Under the pieces are notes generated by a model that did no database searches, was not told the origin of the DNA, and was given only the letters and a program-made list of their open reading frames with translations. Both the position numbers and the translations under genes were made by a program. 64,000 nucleotides of DNA. Source: Thaumasiovibrio sp047250365. Lineage in GTDB: Bacteria; Pseudomonadota; Gammaproteobacteria; Enterobacterales; Vibrionaceae. This document shows, piece after piece, positions 54,853-63,883 of this stretch. The stretch's first letter is position 1; every line of letters starts with the position of its first letter. Location: contig NZ_JBLBVL010000010.1 of assembly GCF_047250365.1 (NCBI RefSeq), forward strand, positions 1 through 64,000. Reading direction: 5' to 3'.

Positions 54853-55533
54853 ATGACAATAATTGGAACCGTTCAGCATGTGCTCGTTGGTAAAATAAAA
54901 CCCTTTGCTAGAGGTGAGTCCAGCGCCATTAACAAGCAACCTATCAATGGGCCGGTATTGGTGACCCTCACTGGCGTAACTGGCGATGAACAAGCGGATA
55001 AACGATTTCATGGTGGAGAAGGTAAAGCGTTGCACCTCTACCCCTTCGAGCATTATCAGCAATGGCAAAACGAACTTGGCCATTTAGATGCGTTAAATAG
55101 CGCTGGCGCATTTGGCGAAAACCTCAGCACATTAGGGATAACCGAAGATACAATCTGTCTAAATGACAAGATAAAAATAGGTTCAACCCTGTTGCAGTTC
55201 TCAGAAGGTAGAATGCCTTGCTGGAAGCTTAACGAACGATTTTCAGTCTCCGATATGGCGCTGCGCGTGCAGATGACCCAACGTTGTGGCTGGTATTTTC
55301 GGGTTCTTGAAACGGGCACGATAACTGCGGGCGATAAAATAGAGCTGCTTGAACGCCCAAATCCGGATTGGCCATTTTCTCGCTTGCTGACACTGATCTA
55401 TGGTGGCGTTCTTGATAAGCAACAACTAATCCAAGCGCGCCAAGTGCCTATCGAAAATGACTGGCAAAAAATTATTGAGCATAGAATCGAGACTGGGCAT
55501 GTTGAAGAGTGGTCATCTCGCCTCTTTGGTTAA
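54853..55533 (+). CDS. MOSC domain protein (YiiM-like)
   Basis: A 226-residue MOSC-domain protein like YiiM, which needs molybdenum cofactor and detoxifies N-hydroxylated compounds. DKRFHGGEGKALHLYPFEHYQQW and GAFGENLSTLGITEDTICLNDKIKIG are the core motifs; GRMPCWKLN holds the cofactor cysteine. Start at the ATG at 54853; the 54781 start adds 24 unrelated residues. AAGGAC lies 11 bases upstream. Confidence 0.9.
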   Translation: MTIIGTVQHVLVGKIKPFARGESSAINKQPINGPVLVTLTGVTGDEQADKRFHGGEGKALHLYPFEHYQQWQNELGHLDALNSAGAFGENLSTLGITEDTICLNDKIKIGSTLLQFSEGRMPCWKLNERFSVSDMALRVQMTQRCGWYFRVLETGTITAGDKIELLERPNPDWPFSRLLTLIYGGVLDKQQLIQARQVPIENDWQKIIEHRIETGHVEEWSSRLFG

Positions 55534-55557
55534 AGCCTTGAAAAAGCCGCGACAAAA

Positions 55558-55575
55558 AAGGGCCATTAGGCCCTT
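55558..55575 (-). terminator. Hairpin at end of HlyU-like gene
   Basis: AAGGGCC-ATTA-GGCCCTT; on the minus strand followed by TTTTTTG. Overlaps the HlyU-like stop codon. Confidence 0.75.
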
Positions 55576-55852
55576 AATTAAACATTTTATCGCCCGTTTG
55601 ATCGATAAACATTTGAGCTTTATTCAGCATAAACTCAACGGCATCTTGCTCTGATGAAAGCAGATCAGAACGAATGAAACGGTGTTCTTTCTCTACATCA
55701 TCAATTCGCTTACAAATGCGGCCTGCAATGCGGTACTGACCCCCTTCCTTTACTGGTTCAGGGTAGATAAGAAAACCGTTATACTCTATCGGTTCAACAA
55801 CTTTGGCCGTCTCATTGTCTGATTTACCAAACAATTTCGAAAAAAAACCCAC
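55574..55852 (-). CDS. HlyU-family protein (PF10115)
   Basis: A 92-residue protein of the small HlyU-type family (EYNGFLIYPEPVKEGGQYRIAGRICKR, HRFIRSDLLSSEQDAVEFMLNKAQMFIDQ). Members in this family are annotated transcriptional activators but have no HTH; the DNA-binding HlyU of Vibrio is a different (ArsR) fold. GTG start with AGGAG nine bases upstream. Confidence 0.8.
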   Translation of the reverse strand: MGFFSKLFGKSDNETAKVVEPIEYNGFLIYPEPVKEGGQYRIAGRICKRIDDVEKEHRFIRSDLLSSEQDAVEFMLNKAQMFIDQTGDKMFN

Positions 55853-55967
55853 TAAACACACTCCTTCTGCTGTAGGCATCAATGATGCCATGAAGTGCCA
55901 ATAGGGTCACTGTTTTTACGCTACCTGCCCCGCATTTAAACGAACTTTTCTCTATTGTTATTTATCA

Positions 55968-56138
55968 TTACAAGCCGAGATCCTTGCGCATGTGCTCTGA
56001 GAGTGCTGATACATTCATCACTTTCTGCTCGCTTCGAACAAACAAAATATCCCACACATGTGCTATCAATCCTTTGAATGTCAGTGCATAGGGTTTTCGT
56101 GCTGCTACTGTGTCTTCACAATATACTACATTTACCAT
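55968..56138 (-). CDS. 56-residue protein, DUF1127-like end
   Basis: Start at ATG 56138 with GAGG five bases upstream; a TTG further up is not used. The C-terminus VSALSEHMRKDLGL resembles the DUF1127 tail (LSxHxLKDIGL). Small basic regulator-like proteins of that group act in stress or RNA processes. Identification tentative. Confidence 0.5.
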   Translation of the reverse strand: MVNVVYCEDTVAARKPYALTFKGLIAHVWDILFVRSEQKVMNVSALSEHMRKDLGL

Positions 56139-56291
56139 AATTGCCTCTGTTAACTCATTCAATATATGGGTATATTTTAACCGTCCAACGCCCTATTGAG
56201 CCAATGACAAATTGTTCATTTATGGATTAGTTTTTCTAATTTAAAAGTCCTTCGGCTATCCACAGCCACACATTTTCAAGGAAAGAGTAAT

Positions 56292-57200
56292 ATGCTGAGT
56301 TATCTCGCCAAACACAGTGCACTTTTTTTATTGCTCGCTGCCATAATTGGTTTCCTATTCCCCAGCCTATCAGCGGCGGTTTTTCCTTCACTACCCTATA
56401 TTTTGTTCTTTCTGATGTTGTTTACCCTCGCTGGTATGCAGCAGTCAGATGTGCTTCACTGTTTAAAACAACCGCAGACTTGGACGTATGCTCTAACCCA
56501 TAATGTCGTTATAACCCTGCTCCTGGTTTGCATTGGAAAGTGGCTCGGCATTAATTCACAACTACTTCTCGCTTTAGCTGCAATTGGCGCGACAGGATCG
56601 TTGTTCGCGACACCCGCCATTGTGCGCTCCATTGGACTTAATCCTATACCGAGTATGGCTACAACCATCGCAACCACATTATTGATGCCATTAGTGCTCT
56701 ATGTGTGCCTTACGATCTTACAGGCAAACGCATTTCATTTAGATTTAATTGAATATTTAAAACGCTTATGTCTCTTTATCGCATTACCGATGATTTCCTC
56801 AGTATTGCTATACCGCTTCGTGCCCAAAGCGTCACTGCAACGTTGCCATAAACAACTCTCGCAAGTTACCATCATATTGGTATTTAGTTTTCCATTAGGG
56901 CTTATCGGAGAGTATCGGCAGGTATTTGACTACCAGCCAAGTTACGCGATCACGTTGATGCTAATTGCATGTATTCTGTGTGTCAGCTTTTTTAGCTTGC
57001 TGCTTGCTTTTTATTGGCCACAAGGGAAAGATGCCGCACTTACTGCTGCAATTACCTCTGGTAACAGAAATGTATTACTGACATGGACCGTTGCAGGTCC
57101 TTTTTTAGGCTCAGAATACCTCGCGCTAATCGGCGCTTTACAGCTTCCTATCTATATGCAACCTATAATCGTGAAGAAACTGCATGCGCTGATGAAATAA
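56292..57200 (+). CDS. BASS-type transporter (bile acid:sodium symporter family)
   Basis: A 302-residue membrane protein with about ten helices. AAIGATGSLFATPAIVRSIGLNPIPSMATTIATTLLMPLVLYV and AALTAAITSGNRNVLLTWT fit the BASS/SBF group. AAGGAAAGAG precedes the ATG. Second BASS-like gene in the window, not obviously a tandem duplicate. Substrate unknown. Confidence 0.75.
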   Translation: MLSYLAKHSALFLLLAAIIGFLFPSLSAAVFPSLPYILFFLMLFTLAGMQQSDVLHCLKQPQTWTYALTHNVVITLLLVCIGKWLGINSQLLLALAAIGATGSLFATPAIVRSIGLNPIPSMATTIATTLLMPLVLYVCLTILQANAFHLDLIEYLKRLCLFIALPMISSVLLYRFVPKASLQRCHKQLSQVTIILVFSFPLGLIGEYRQVFDYQPSYAITLMLIACILCVSFFSLLLAFYWPQGKDAALTAAITSGNRNVLLTWTVAGPFLGSEYLALIGALQLPIYMQPIIVKKLHALMK

Positions 57201-57207
57201 AAGTGAA

Positions 57208-57303
57208 TTATATACCCGTGGGGGGCACTAACCATGCTAGGCCTCCCCATGCCGAAACCCAAACGATCACCAATAAAACACATTTCCATTCTCGCTTAAA
57301 CAT
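57208..57303 (-). CDS. 31-residue membrane peptide
   Basis: ATG with GAGG five bases upstream, 31 codons to TAA. Two basic residues (MFKREWK) then a hydrophobic span (VLLVIVWVSAWGGLAWLV) and VPPTGI. Convergent with the BASS gene, 7 bp from its stop. No family recognised; sequence and ribosome site look like a real small membrane protein. Confidence 0.55.
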   Translation of the reverse strand: MFKREWKCVLLVIVWVSAWGGLAWLVPPTGI

Positions 57304-57390
57304 ACACACCTCACTAACTCACCCATAAGTTCGTTAATAACGTTCCGCTAAGAATAAATGTAATCGTGGGCTATTTCTATGAGGCTGAAA

Positions 57391-57422
57391 AAAGGCCGAT
57401 TGCACAACGCTTATCGGCCTTT
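57391..57422 (-). terminator. Terminator of UshA-like gene
   Basis: AAAGGCCGAT and ATCGGCCTTT with a 12-base loop; T run on the minus strand. Confidence 0.8.
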
Positions 57423-57472
57423 AATTCATACTTTGCTCTTTAAACGGGGTCTATTCCATCAACTCTGATGCG

Positions 57473-59128
57473 CTATTCTAGAATCACTGTTAAGTTTTCT
57501 GTTGGTGGCGTCAGAGTTTCACACGCTGCCGCATAGTGAATAAACGCTTCAGCCATCGTATAGCCAAGGGGTTCATAGGATAAACCGAGGCCGGCGAGTG
57601 TTTCATATCCGCCTTTTCCCATGGCGGTATACCGCGAAGATACTACCCAATAACTCTCATCATCCACAATAGGCTGCCATTCTGAGTAGCGATACAGTAA
57701 CAACGCTTGTAAGCGTTCGCCGCTCGGCAGGCTTCTGTCATAGCAATAACGCAAATGGGAAGTGTAAGGAAAGCTGCCATCCCCGCTACCTTTACCGTCC
57801 TGACGAACAGCATTACTGATCGCACTGTCTATTGTCTCTTTTAACACCTTACCAGTAATACGATAACGGACTAAATCTATTGCAAATGGCAATAAGCGAC
57901 CGGCAATTTCAGCCGCAGTTAACGTACCAGAGTCCACATGCACCCTCACTCCACCCGCGTTATGAATCGCACAATCGACCGGTAAGCCGGACTCTTCTGC
58001 TTGCCAAACGAATGCATCGCAAACCAAGGGCGCAATATGGCTAAACTCTTCACCAGCCGGAACTCGAATATGACGGAGCATCTGTTCTGCTGACGCTACA
58101 TTATGGCTCGCCATCTCCTCGACTTGTCCTCGGTAAGGTGCCAGTAGATGCGTGATTTCGGGATCCACGCTGACCATTTCAACACAGGACAGCGATGATA
58201 AATAATGGCGTAATTCGCAAGATAATGGCTGTGATTGCTCAACTAACAAACGGCTTTTACCCTGCATCAACTGCGCATAGCCAGCAGCGTTAAATTGCAA
58301 GTCTGCACTTCCTACACACAGCGCATGGCAACCTGCTTGAAATATCAGTGTCTCACCTACGCGTTTACCATAGGGTTCATCATTCACGAGCCCTAACGAT
58401 GAAAAATCCCCTTGCCAAGTATGAGTATGTCCACCCACAATCACTGAAATGCCAGCAATATTCTTAGCCAAGCGCTGATCTTTCGCATAACCTAAGTGAC
58501 TTAGCAAAATAATATTAAAAATTCCCTTAGCATGAGCATCTTCAATCATTGCTGTTAACGTCGATTCTACATGTAAAAAGGGGGTATTCGGATCTGGGTG
58601 AGCCAGCTCATTCATGTTATCTAGCGTTAATCCCATAATCGCAATTTGGTGCGAACCAAACTGCTTTATTAGGTAGTCTCCGCACCTCGTTTTCGGGTTA
58701 TAACTGGTTAAATTCTCGCATTTATCCAACTTGACGCGAGATGTATCCCAATTGGAGACTACCACCGGGCAAGTCAACTGCTGTAAATAGGGGTAAACCG
58801 TCTCATTGCCTAAATCAAACTCGTGATTGCCAAGCAGCATTGCATCTGGCTGCAAATGATTTTGAACACACGCATTCACCTTTCCCCGATAGAGAGAGAA
58901 ATACAGACTACCCTGAAAAGCATCGCCACAATCGACAAATAAGTGGGCAATATCATCACGTTGCGCCTGTTGGCGTTGCGCCTGAAGAAATGATGAAACA
59001 AGCCCCAAACCACCGCACTGTATCGACGCCGCGCCCTGTGGGGTATTCACTGCGACAGTACTGGTCTCAAAATGAGAGTGGCTATCATTAATATGTGCCA
59101 GCCTCAATAACAAATTATCTTGGGACAT
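57473..59128 (-). CDS. UshA-like 5'-nucleotidase/metallophosphatase
   Basis: A 551-residue two-domain protein: metallophosphatase core (LAHINDSHSHFE, DCGDAFQGSLYF, LLGNHEFDLG, LLSHLGYAKD, IVGGHTHTW) and a C-terminal nucleotidase domain (AIHNAGGVRVHVDSG). No signal peptide is visible, so unlike UshA it is probably cytosolic or uses another route. GAGGAAAG precedes the ATG. Confidence 0.9.
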   Translation of the reverse strand: MSQDNLLLRLAHINDSHSHFETSTVAVNTPQGAASIQCGGLGLVSSFLQAQRQQAQRDDIAHLFVDCGDAFQGSLYFSLYRGKVNACVQNHLQPDAMLLGNHEFDLGNETVYPYLQQLTCPVVVSNWDTSRVKLDKCENLTSYNPKTRCGDYLIKQFGSHQIAIMGLTLDNMNELAHPDPNTPFLHVESTLTAMIEDAHAKGIFNIILLSHLGYAKDQRLAKNIAGISVIVGGHTHTWQGDFSSLGLVNDEPYGKRVGETLIFQAGCHALCVGSADLQFNAAGYAQLMQGKSRLLVEQSQPLSCELRHYLSSLSCVEMVSVDPEITHLLAPYRGQVEEMASHNVASAEQMLRHIRVPAGEEFSHIAPLVCDAFVWQAEESGLPVDCAIHNAGGVRVHVDSGTLTAAEIAGRLLPFAIDLVRYRITGKVLKETIDSAISNAVRQDGKGSGDGSFPYTSHLRYCYDRSLPSGERLQALLLYRYSEWQPIVDDESYWVVSSRYTAMGKGGYETLAGLGLSYEPLGYTMAEAFIHYAAACETLTPPTENLTVILE

Positions 59129-59373
59129 ACATCTTTCCTCTTTTCAAGGAATGATAGCAAAATACATTTCAGATCACACATTTAATGTATGAAACAGCAT
59201 TATTCATAAACTAGAACAATACTCAAGTTGTGCTTAAAGCCATTCATTTGGGGAGCTAATTCGATGGGACTATTTGTGCGTTCTCATATCACTAATCAAT
59301 GAGCTAAACATCGAAAATTGGCGTATATATTTATACACTGCCAGTAACGCTGTTTTGCAGTGCCGAGGTGGAT

Positions 59374-61011
59374 ATGCAATTAGTTCGAGTAGAAATTGCC
59401 AATTTCAGAGGAATACAACGACTCTCTCTCAGTATCGAAGAGTTAACCGTTCTCATCGGCGAAAATGCGTGGGGGAAGTCATCATTACTCGATGCGCTAG
59501 ACATCTTTTTATCCCCTCACTTCGAATCCTATCAGGTAAAAGCCAGCGATTTTCATGTCGACCATGGACTAAAACGCCAAGAGAGCCAGAATCTTTACAT
59601 CGTCTTAGTTTGGCAAGAAGACTATCCAGGAGATAAAACAGCGCGCCGTTATCGTGCTTTTTCACCGTTCTGGCAAAGTGGGAACGCCCATGGCGACCAA
59701 CTGTTGATATCTATGAGCGCGCATCAAGACGCTAATCATCACATCAGCACCCAGTATCTGTTTCTAGATGCAGAAGGGGGCGTTATTCCCTGTGATGAGA
59801 TAAATTCACTACTCTATAAGCTGCGAACTTTGCACCCACTGGTAAGAATAAGGGATGCGCGACGGTTAAGGCGGGTTGGTGCGCTGAACAACACAAACAG
59901 TGAATCGCAACAATTGCGATTAGAAAAGCGACTAAACAACACATGTCGCCGTCTGTTAAACAACCCGGGACATATCAACAGTGGTGAGTTAAAAAGTAGC
60001 ATAAACGCGCTGCACTCCTTAGTAGAGCACTATTTCGCTTTCACGCCCCATAATCGCTCTGAGTCGACCTATCGTGATGTATTCCAAAGTGACACGCTTT
60101 CCCCGCTAACTTGGCTACAGCAGAGTCGATTAACTAAATCACAAAAGCTGTTAATGATTGGCCTTCTTAACGCGTATATTCGCGCGCGCGGCCCTGTTAC
60201 CCTACGGCGATTATCACGCCCAATATTGGTCTTAGAAGACCCCGAAGGGCGCTTGCATCCAACTGTGTTACAGCAAGCGTGGCAGTTTTTTTCTCCGCTG
60301 CCGATCCAAAAACTGGTGACCACCAACAGTGCCGAGCTGCTAGGTGCCATGCCACTACACTGTATCCGGCGCTTATTGCGACAACAAAATGGCACCGAGG
60401 TATTCTCCCTACCAAAAACACTGCTTAGTGATGACCAAAAACGTCGCGTTGAGTTTCACGTTCGCTACCATCGACCGAATGCACTATTTGCTCGCTGCTG
60501 GCTGCTGGTTGAAGGTGAAACCGAAATTTGGTTATTTGGTGAACTCGCGCGAATACTTGGCTACCACCTTCCCGGAGAAGGGATTCAATTGATCGACTTT
60601 GCCCAAAGTGGACTCAAACCGATTATTCGCACTGCTAATCACTTCGGTATTGAATGGCATCTCATAACCGACGGGGATCCTGCAGGAAAAAAATATGTTC
60701 ATACCGCAGAAAAGTTAATTGGCGATACAAAATCTAACACCAGAATTACCCTCTTACCTGAAAGAGATATTGAGCACTTTTTATTTAAAAATGGCTATGA
60801 ACCACTATTTCGTGAATTGGCCAATATTAACCCCGACATCCCATTAACGCCTCACAAAATTATTCTTCGCGCCCTTAAGCGGCACGCAAAGCCAGATGTC
60901 GCGCTCGCGATGATAAAATATACCGAACAGCAAAATAATTTGGATTTTATTCCTGTTCTACTACGCTGGACTCTCAAACGGGTGATTGCGTTAGCGCGTT
61001 CTCAATTATAA
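59374..61011 (+). CDS. OLD-family/DUF2813 ATP-dependent endonuclease
   Basis: A 545-residue protein with SMC/RecF-like ATPase start MQLVRVEIANFRGI, Walker A GENAWGKSSLLDA (residues 29-41), an ABC-type signature/Walker B region (ILVLEDPEGRLHP) and a C-terminal TOPRIM domain (LLVEGETEIWLFGELARILG, LITDGDPAGKKY). YbjD-like. The partner helicase of Gabija/OLD class 2 is absent. The ATG at 59374 has GAGG five bases away. Ends overlapping the GGDEF gene by 10 bp. Confidence 0.88.
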   Translation: MQLVRVEIANFRGIQRLSLSIEELTVLIGENAWGKSSLLDALDIFLSPHFESYQVKASDFHVDHGLKRQESQNLYIVLVWQEDYPGDKTARRYRAFSPFWQSGNAHGDQLLISMSAHQDANHHISTQYLFLDAEGGVIPCDEINSLLYKLRTLHPLVRIRDARRLRRVGALNNTNSESQQLRLEKRLNNTCRRLLNNPGHINSGELKSSINALHSLVEHYFAFTPHNRSESTYRDVFQSDTLSPLTWLQQSRLTKSQKLLMIGLLNAYIRARGPVTLRRLSRPILVLEDPEGRLHPTVLQQAWQFFSPLPIQKLVTTNSAELLGAMPLHCIRRLLRQQNGTEVFSLPKTLLSDDQKRRVEFHVRYHRPNALFARCWLLVEGETEIWLFGELARILGYHLPGEGIQLIDFAQSGLKPIIRTANHFGIEWHLITDGDPAGKKYVHTAEKLIGDTKSNTRITLLPERDIEHFLFKNGYEPLFRELANINPDIPLTPHKIILRALKRHAKPDVALAMIKYTEQQNNLDFIPVLLRWTLKRVIALARSQL

Positions 61012-62834
61012 TCTAACTCATGCATTACGAATTGATTACGTCCATTTCGTTTCGCTTCATACAATGCCGCATCCGCTACCTCCATGACATCTCCAGCTTG
61101 TAATGTCGATGTTTTGGTTAACTCAACGACTGCACCTCCGACACTGATGGTAAGAAACTGATGATCGCTATTTCCTTCATGTGGTATACGTAAGGCTCGT
61201 ATGCTTTCACAGAGTCTTTCGCCCAACACTTCCGCTTCACGCGCCACCACATCGACCATCAAAACGGCGAACTCCTCCCCGCCAATTCGTGCTACTGAGT
61301 ATCCATTCGGTGACATGGTTTGAGACAGCGCCCTGGCCACGTAACGCAATGCAATATCGCCCTGTACATGACCATAAATATCGTTATATTTTTTGAAGTG
61401 ATCGATATCTATCATCAGCATCACCATTGTCGTGTGTTCAAATCGTTGCGGCTCCAGCGTCTGCTCTAATTCACGCTTGAATGGCCGTCGGTTAACTAAC
61501 CCCGTCAATTCGTCTGTTTCAGCAATAACCTGCAACCGCTCATTAGCAGAAATCAATTTCTCCTGTAGTGTTGTCATTGCTTGACGATTTTTATTTTGAA
61601 TTTGTAGTTCACTGATTGCTGATGCAAATCGCGTGATAGCAGAAATAACATCTTCATCCCAACCAGCATTTGGTTCCATTTTAGCAATAGCCAGCAATCC
61701 AACCACATCATCACCATCGATTAATGGAAACGCCGCAACCGAATGAATGCCAATACTGGTAACGAGTTGATACTCGGGCTTTGCACTCACTTTTAATGTT
61801 TCAACATCGTCGATGACAATCGGTTCTAATGAGCGCAATCGGCGTCGCAAATAGGTCATATCACCCAAAAAGAAGCCATCTAAGCTAGGAACATGCGTTT
61901 GCTCTGACCACCATGAATGGCGGAAAACAGCGTGGCCATTATTAATATCTAGCATGCTAATTCGATCCAATGCCAAATAGTTGCTAAGTGGTGCCATCGC
62001 ACGACTAATAATGGAGTTTGCCCCTTTACCTTGTTGCGACAGCATATCGAGAGACATGTCTGCTAACAGTTTATTGACCTTTGACTGACGCCAAATGACA
62101 TCGGTTCTTTCATCAATAGTACGTTGAAGCTGATTTTGATGCTGGCGCAATGCTCGCTCCACATACAACTGTTTAGCTATCGCGTTGCGAGCTTGTTGTT
62201 GCAATTGAATGATAGCTTTAGCTAAATGCGTAATCTCGTCTTGTTTATCCAATAACGAAGCAGGAATAGCGATTTTATTGACTCCGCCGCGATCAAATCG
62301 ACTAACGCTTTGATGTAGCCTCGTTAAGGGGGTCGTCACAATAGTTTTCGTTAACAATAATACCATGGTGATTATAATGGCGATTGTACCAGCATGGATA
62401 AACGTCGCCATCATCAACTTACTTCGGATTGACGCTTTAATGGCAATGTCATCAATGGCAAACTTTACAACGCCAAGCTCGCGTGACCCAAAATAGAGTG
62501 GGTATGAAACCAAAGAATCACGCATGTTTTGGCATGTCTGCATCGCTACTCTGGTGCCGTCTCGCCCCACTAACTCGACATGACAAACAAATGGAGCGGC
62601 ATAAAACCCTTGTAATAACGACTCAAGCTGTGCAAAATCCAAATCCCACAGCGCCTCAGACAGAGGCAATAAAATGGTACTTAATTGAGCATCAATTTGG
62701 GTTTCTATCTCCTTATATTCATCGTTATATTCGCTCCAATACTGTATAGAAAGAGCTGTGGTTAAAAATAGCGTCGTCACCAACAATACACTGACTGTTA
62801 ATCGATGCTTTATTGAACGGGGAAACCACATCAT
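61002..62834 (-). CDS. Membrane diguanylate cyclase (GAF-GGDEF)
   Basis: A 610-residue inner-membrane protein: TM (about 10-30), a periplasmic sensor with LWDLDFAQLESLLQG, TM (about 145-168), a HAMP-like linker with coiled coil, GAF domain (about 255-410) and GGDEF domain. The active site is GGEEF (518-522), so cyclic-di-GMP synthesis is expected. The RxxD inhibitory site ahead of it is absent (PNGY). Overlaps the periplasmic binding protein gene by ATGA. Likely controlled by the ligand-bound partner. Confidence 0.92.
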   Translation of the reverse strand: MMWFPRSIKHRLTVSVLLVTTLFLTTALSIQYWSEYNDEYKEIETQIDAQLSTILLPLSEALWDLDFAQLESLLQGFYAAPFVCHVELVGRDGTRVAMQTCQNMRDSLVSYPLYFGSRELGVVKFAIDDIAIKASIRSKLMMATFIHAGTIAIIITMVLLLTKTIVTTPLTRLHQSVSRFDRGGVNKIAIPASLLDKQDEITHLAKAIIQLQQQARNAIAKQLYVERALRQHQNQLQRTIDERTDVIWRQSKVNKLLADMSLDMLSQQGKGANSIISRAMAPLSNYLALDRISMLDINNGHAVFRHSWWSEQTHVPSLDGFFLGDMTYLRRRLRSLEPIVIDDVETLKVSAKPEYQLVTSIGIHSVAAFPLIDGDDVVGLLAIAKMEPNAGWDEDVISAITRFASAISELQIQNKNRQAMTTLQEKLISANERLQVIAETDELTGLVNRRPFKRELEQTLEPQRFEHTTMVMLMIDIDHFKKYNDIYGHVQGDIALRYVARALSQTMSPNGYSVARIGGEEFAVLMVDVVAREAEVLGERLCESIRALRIPHEGNSDHQFLTISVGGAVVELTKTSTLQAGDVMEVADAALYEAKRNGRNQFVMHELDYN

Positions 62835-63877
62835 CGCTCTTTCCTAGCGGGCTCAATATAATAGCTAGCACCTTTCGAAAGATTTAAACGATTAAAGTCA
62901 GCATATCGCCATTGTTGCTCAATTAATGTTGAATACAGCGGGCTTTCAAATGAAATTAACTCAAACAGATGGTAGTCCGTGACTGAATACCACTGACCAG
63001 TGCGACTATGTTGTTCTACCTTTATCAAGGCCAAACCCGCGGCCACGTAATGCCCACCACCCAATGTTGAAATGGTTCCTTGCGCCAATGCCGATAGCAT
63101 CTTCTCTGATGTATGAATCGTACTGATGAATATATCCTTGCCAGCGACTCGCCCGATCTCCTCGATGGCACGCAGTACGCCAAGCGCCATATACTCATCT
63201 GCGGTCCATAAGTACCTCAAATTATGATGACGTGATAATAATACCTTTGCTTGTCGGTATGCCGTCTCTTCGTTCCGATTTCCGTACACTCGCTGTGCCA
63301 ACGTAAGTTCAGGGGTTTCGTTTATGAACGCTTTTACCCCTTGCTCTTGTTGCGCTGCCGCTGGTGTAGACGATTCATTCACAATCATCGCTATATCACC
63401 ACTTTGGCCGTCACCTTGACGAAACAGGTCTTCTGCGGTTAAGTGCCCTATCGCGTAATTATTAGGTAGCACTCCGGGTTTCAAATAGCGTTGCCAATGC
63501 GGATCTGCTTGCAAACGTCGTTTATCAACGTCCAATAAATCACTCAGCACAAACGTAACGTTAACCGGATAGTTTTTTAAGATCGAAAGAAGGCTTTTAC
63601 CTGAATCTTTTTCATTTACTAATATCACATAATTTGGGAGCGGCGTTACCCGCATACGCGCTTGCAAAAACTCTAATGCGTTGAGGGGGTTTCGGTGGGC
63701 ATGGTAGATTTCCAACTCAATCTCGAGCTGAAGGGCTGTCTCTTCGACGTACAGATCAACATTGCGCCAAAAACTCTCGGATGGCGCTCCAGGGTTAATA
63801 AATAAGACATACGGTTTAGCTTGTACTGTTAGACAAGCTAAACACTGTAGCGCTATGAATACAATGCGAAAAAACAT
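62831..63877 (-). CDS. Periplasmic sugar-type binding protein
   Basis: A 348-residue exported protein of the type I periplasmic binding family (RbsB/LuxP-like). Signal peptide MFFRIVFIALQCLACLTVQA, then FINPGAPSESFWRNV, YVILVNEKDSGKSLLSIL and YLWTADEYMALGVLRAIEE. No permease or ATPase is adjacent, and it is translationally coupled to a GGDEF protein, so it most likely senses rather than transports. I start at the ATG at 63877 (AGGGAG five bases before); the GTG two codons earlier is too close. Confidence 0.88.
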   Translation of the reverse strand: MFFRIVFIALQCLACLTVQAKPYVLFINPGAPSESFWRNVDLYVEETALQLEIELEIYHAHRNPLNALEFLQARMRVTPLPNYVILVNEKDSGKSLLSILKNYPVNVTFVLSDLLDVDKRRLQADPHWQRYLKPGVLPNNYAIGHLTAEDLFRQGDGQSGDIAMIVNESSTPAAAQQEQGVKAFINETPELTLAQRVYGNRNEETAYRQAKVLLSRHHNLRYLWTADEYMALGVLRAIEEIGRVAGKDIFISTIHTSEKMLSALAQGTISTLGGGHYVAAGLALIKVEQHSRTGQWYSVTDYHLFELISFESPLYSTLIEQQWRYADFNRLNLSKGASYYIEPARKER

Positions 63878-63883
63878 AACCAC

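Noticed and set aside
57208..57303. Reading the 31-residue peptide as part of the BASS transporter
   Set aside because: It is on the opposite strand and separated from that gene's stop codon.
59161..59191. CRP-like site upstream of the UshA-like gene
   Set aside because: Only one TGTGA half-site is good; the other half does not match.
59374..61011. Gabija or class 2 OLD defence system
   Set aside because: No UvrD-like helicase gene next to the OLD-type gene; the neighbours are a GGDEF protein and a nucleotidase.
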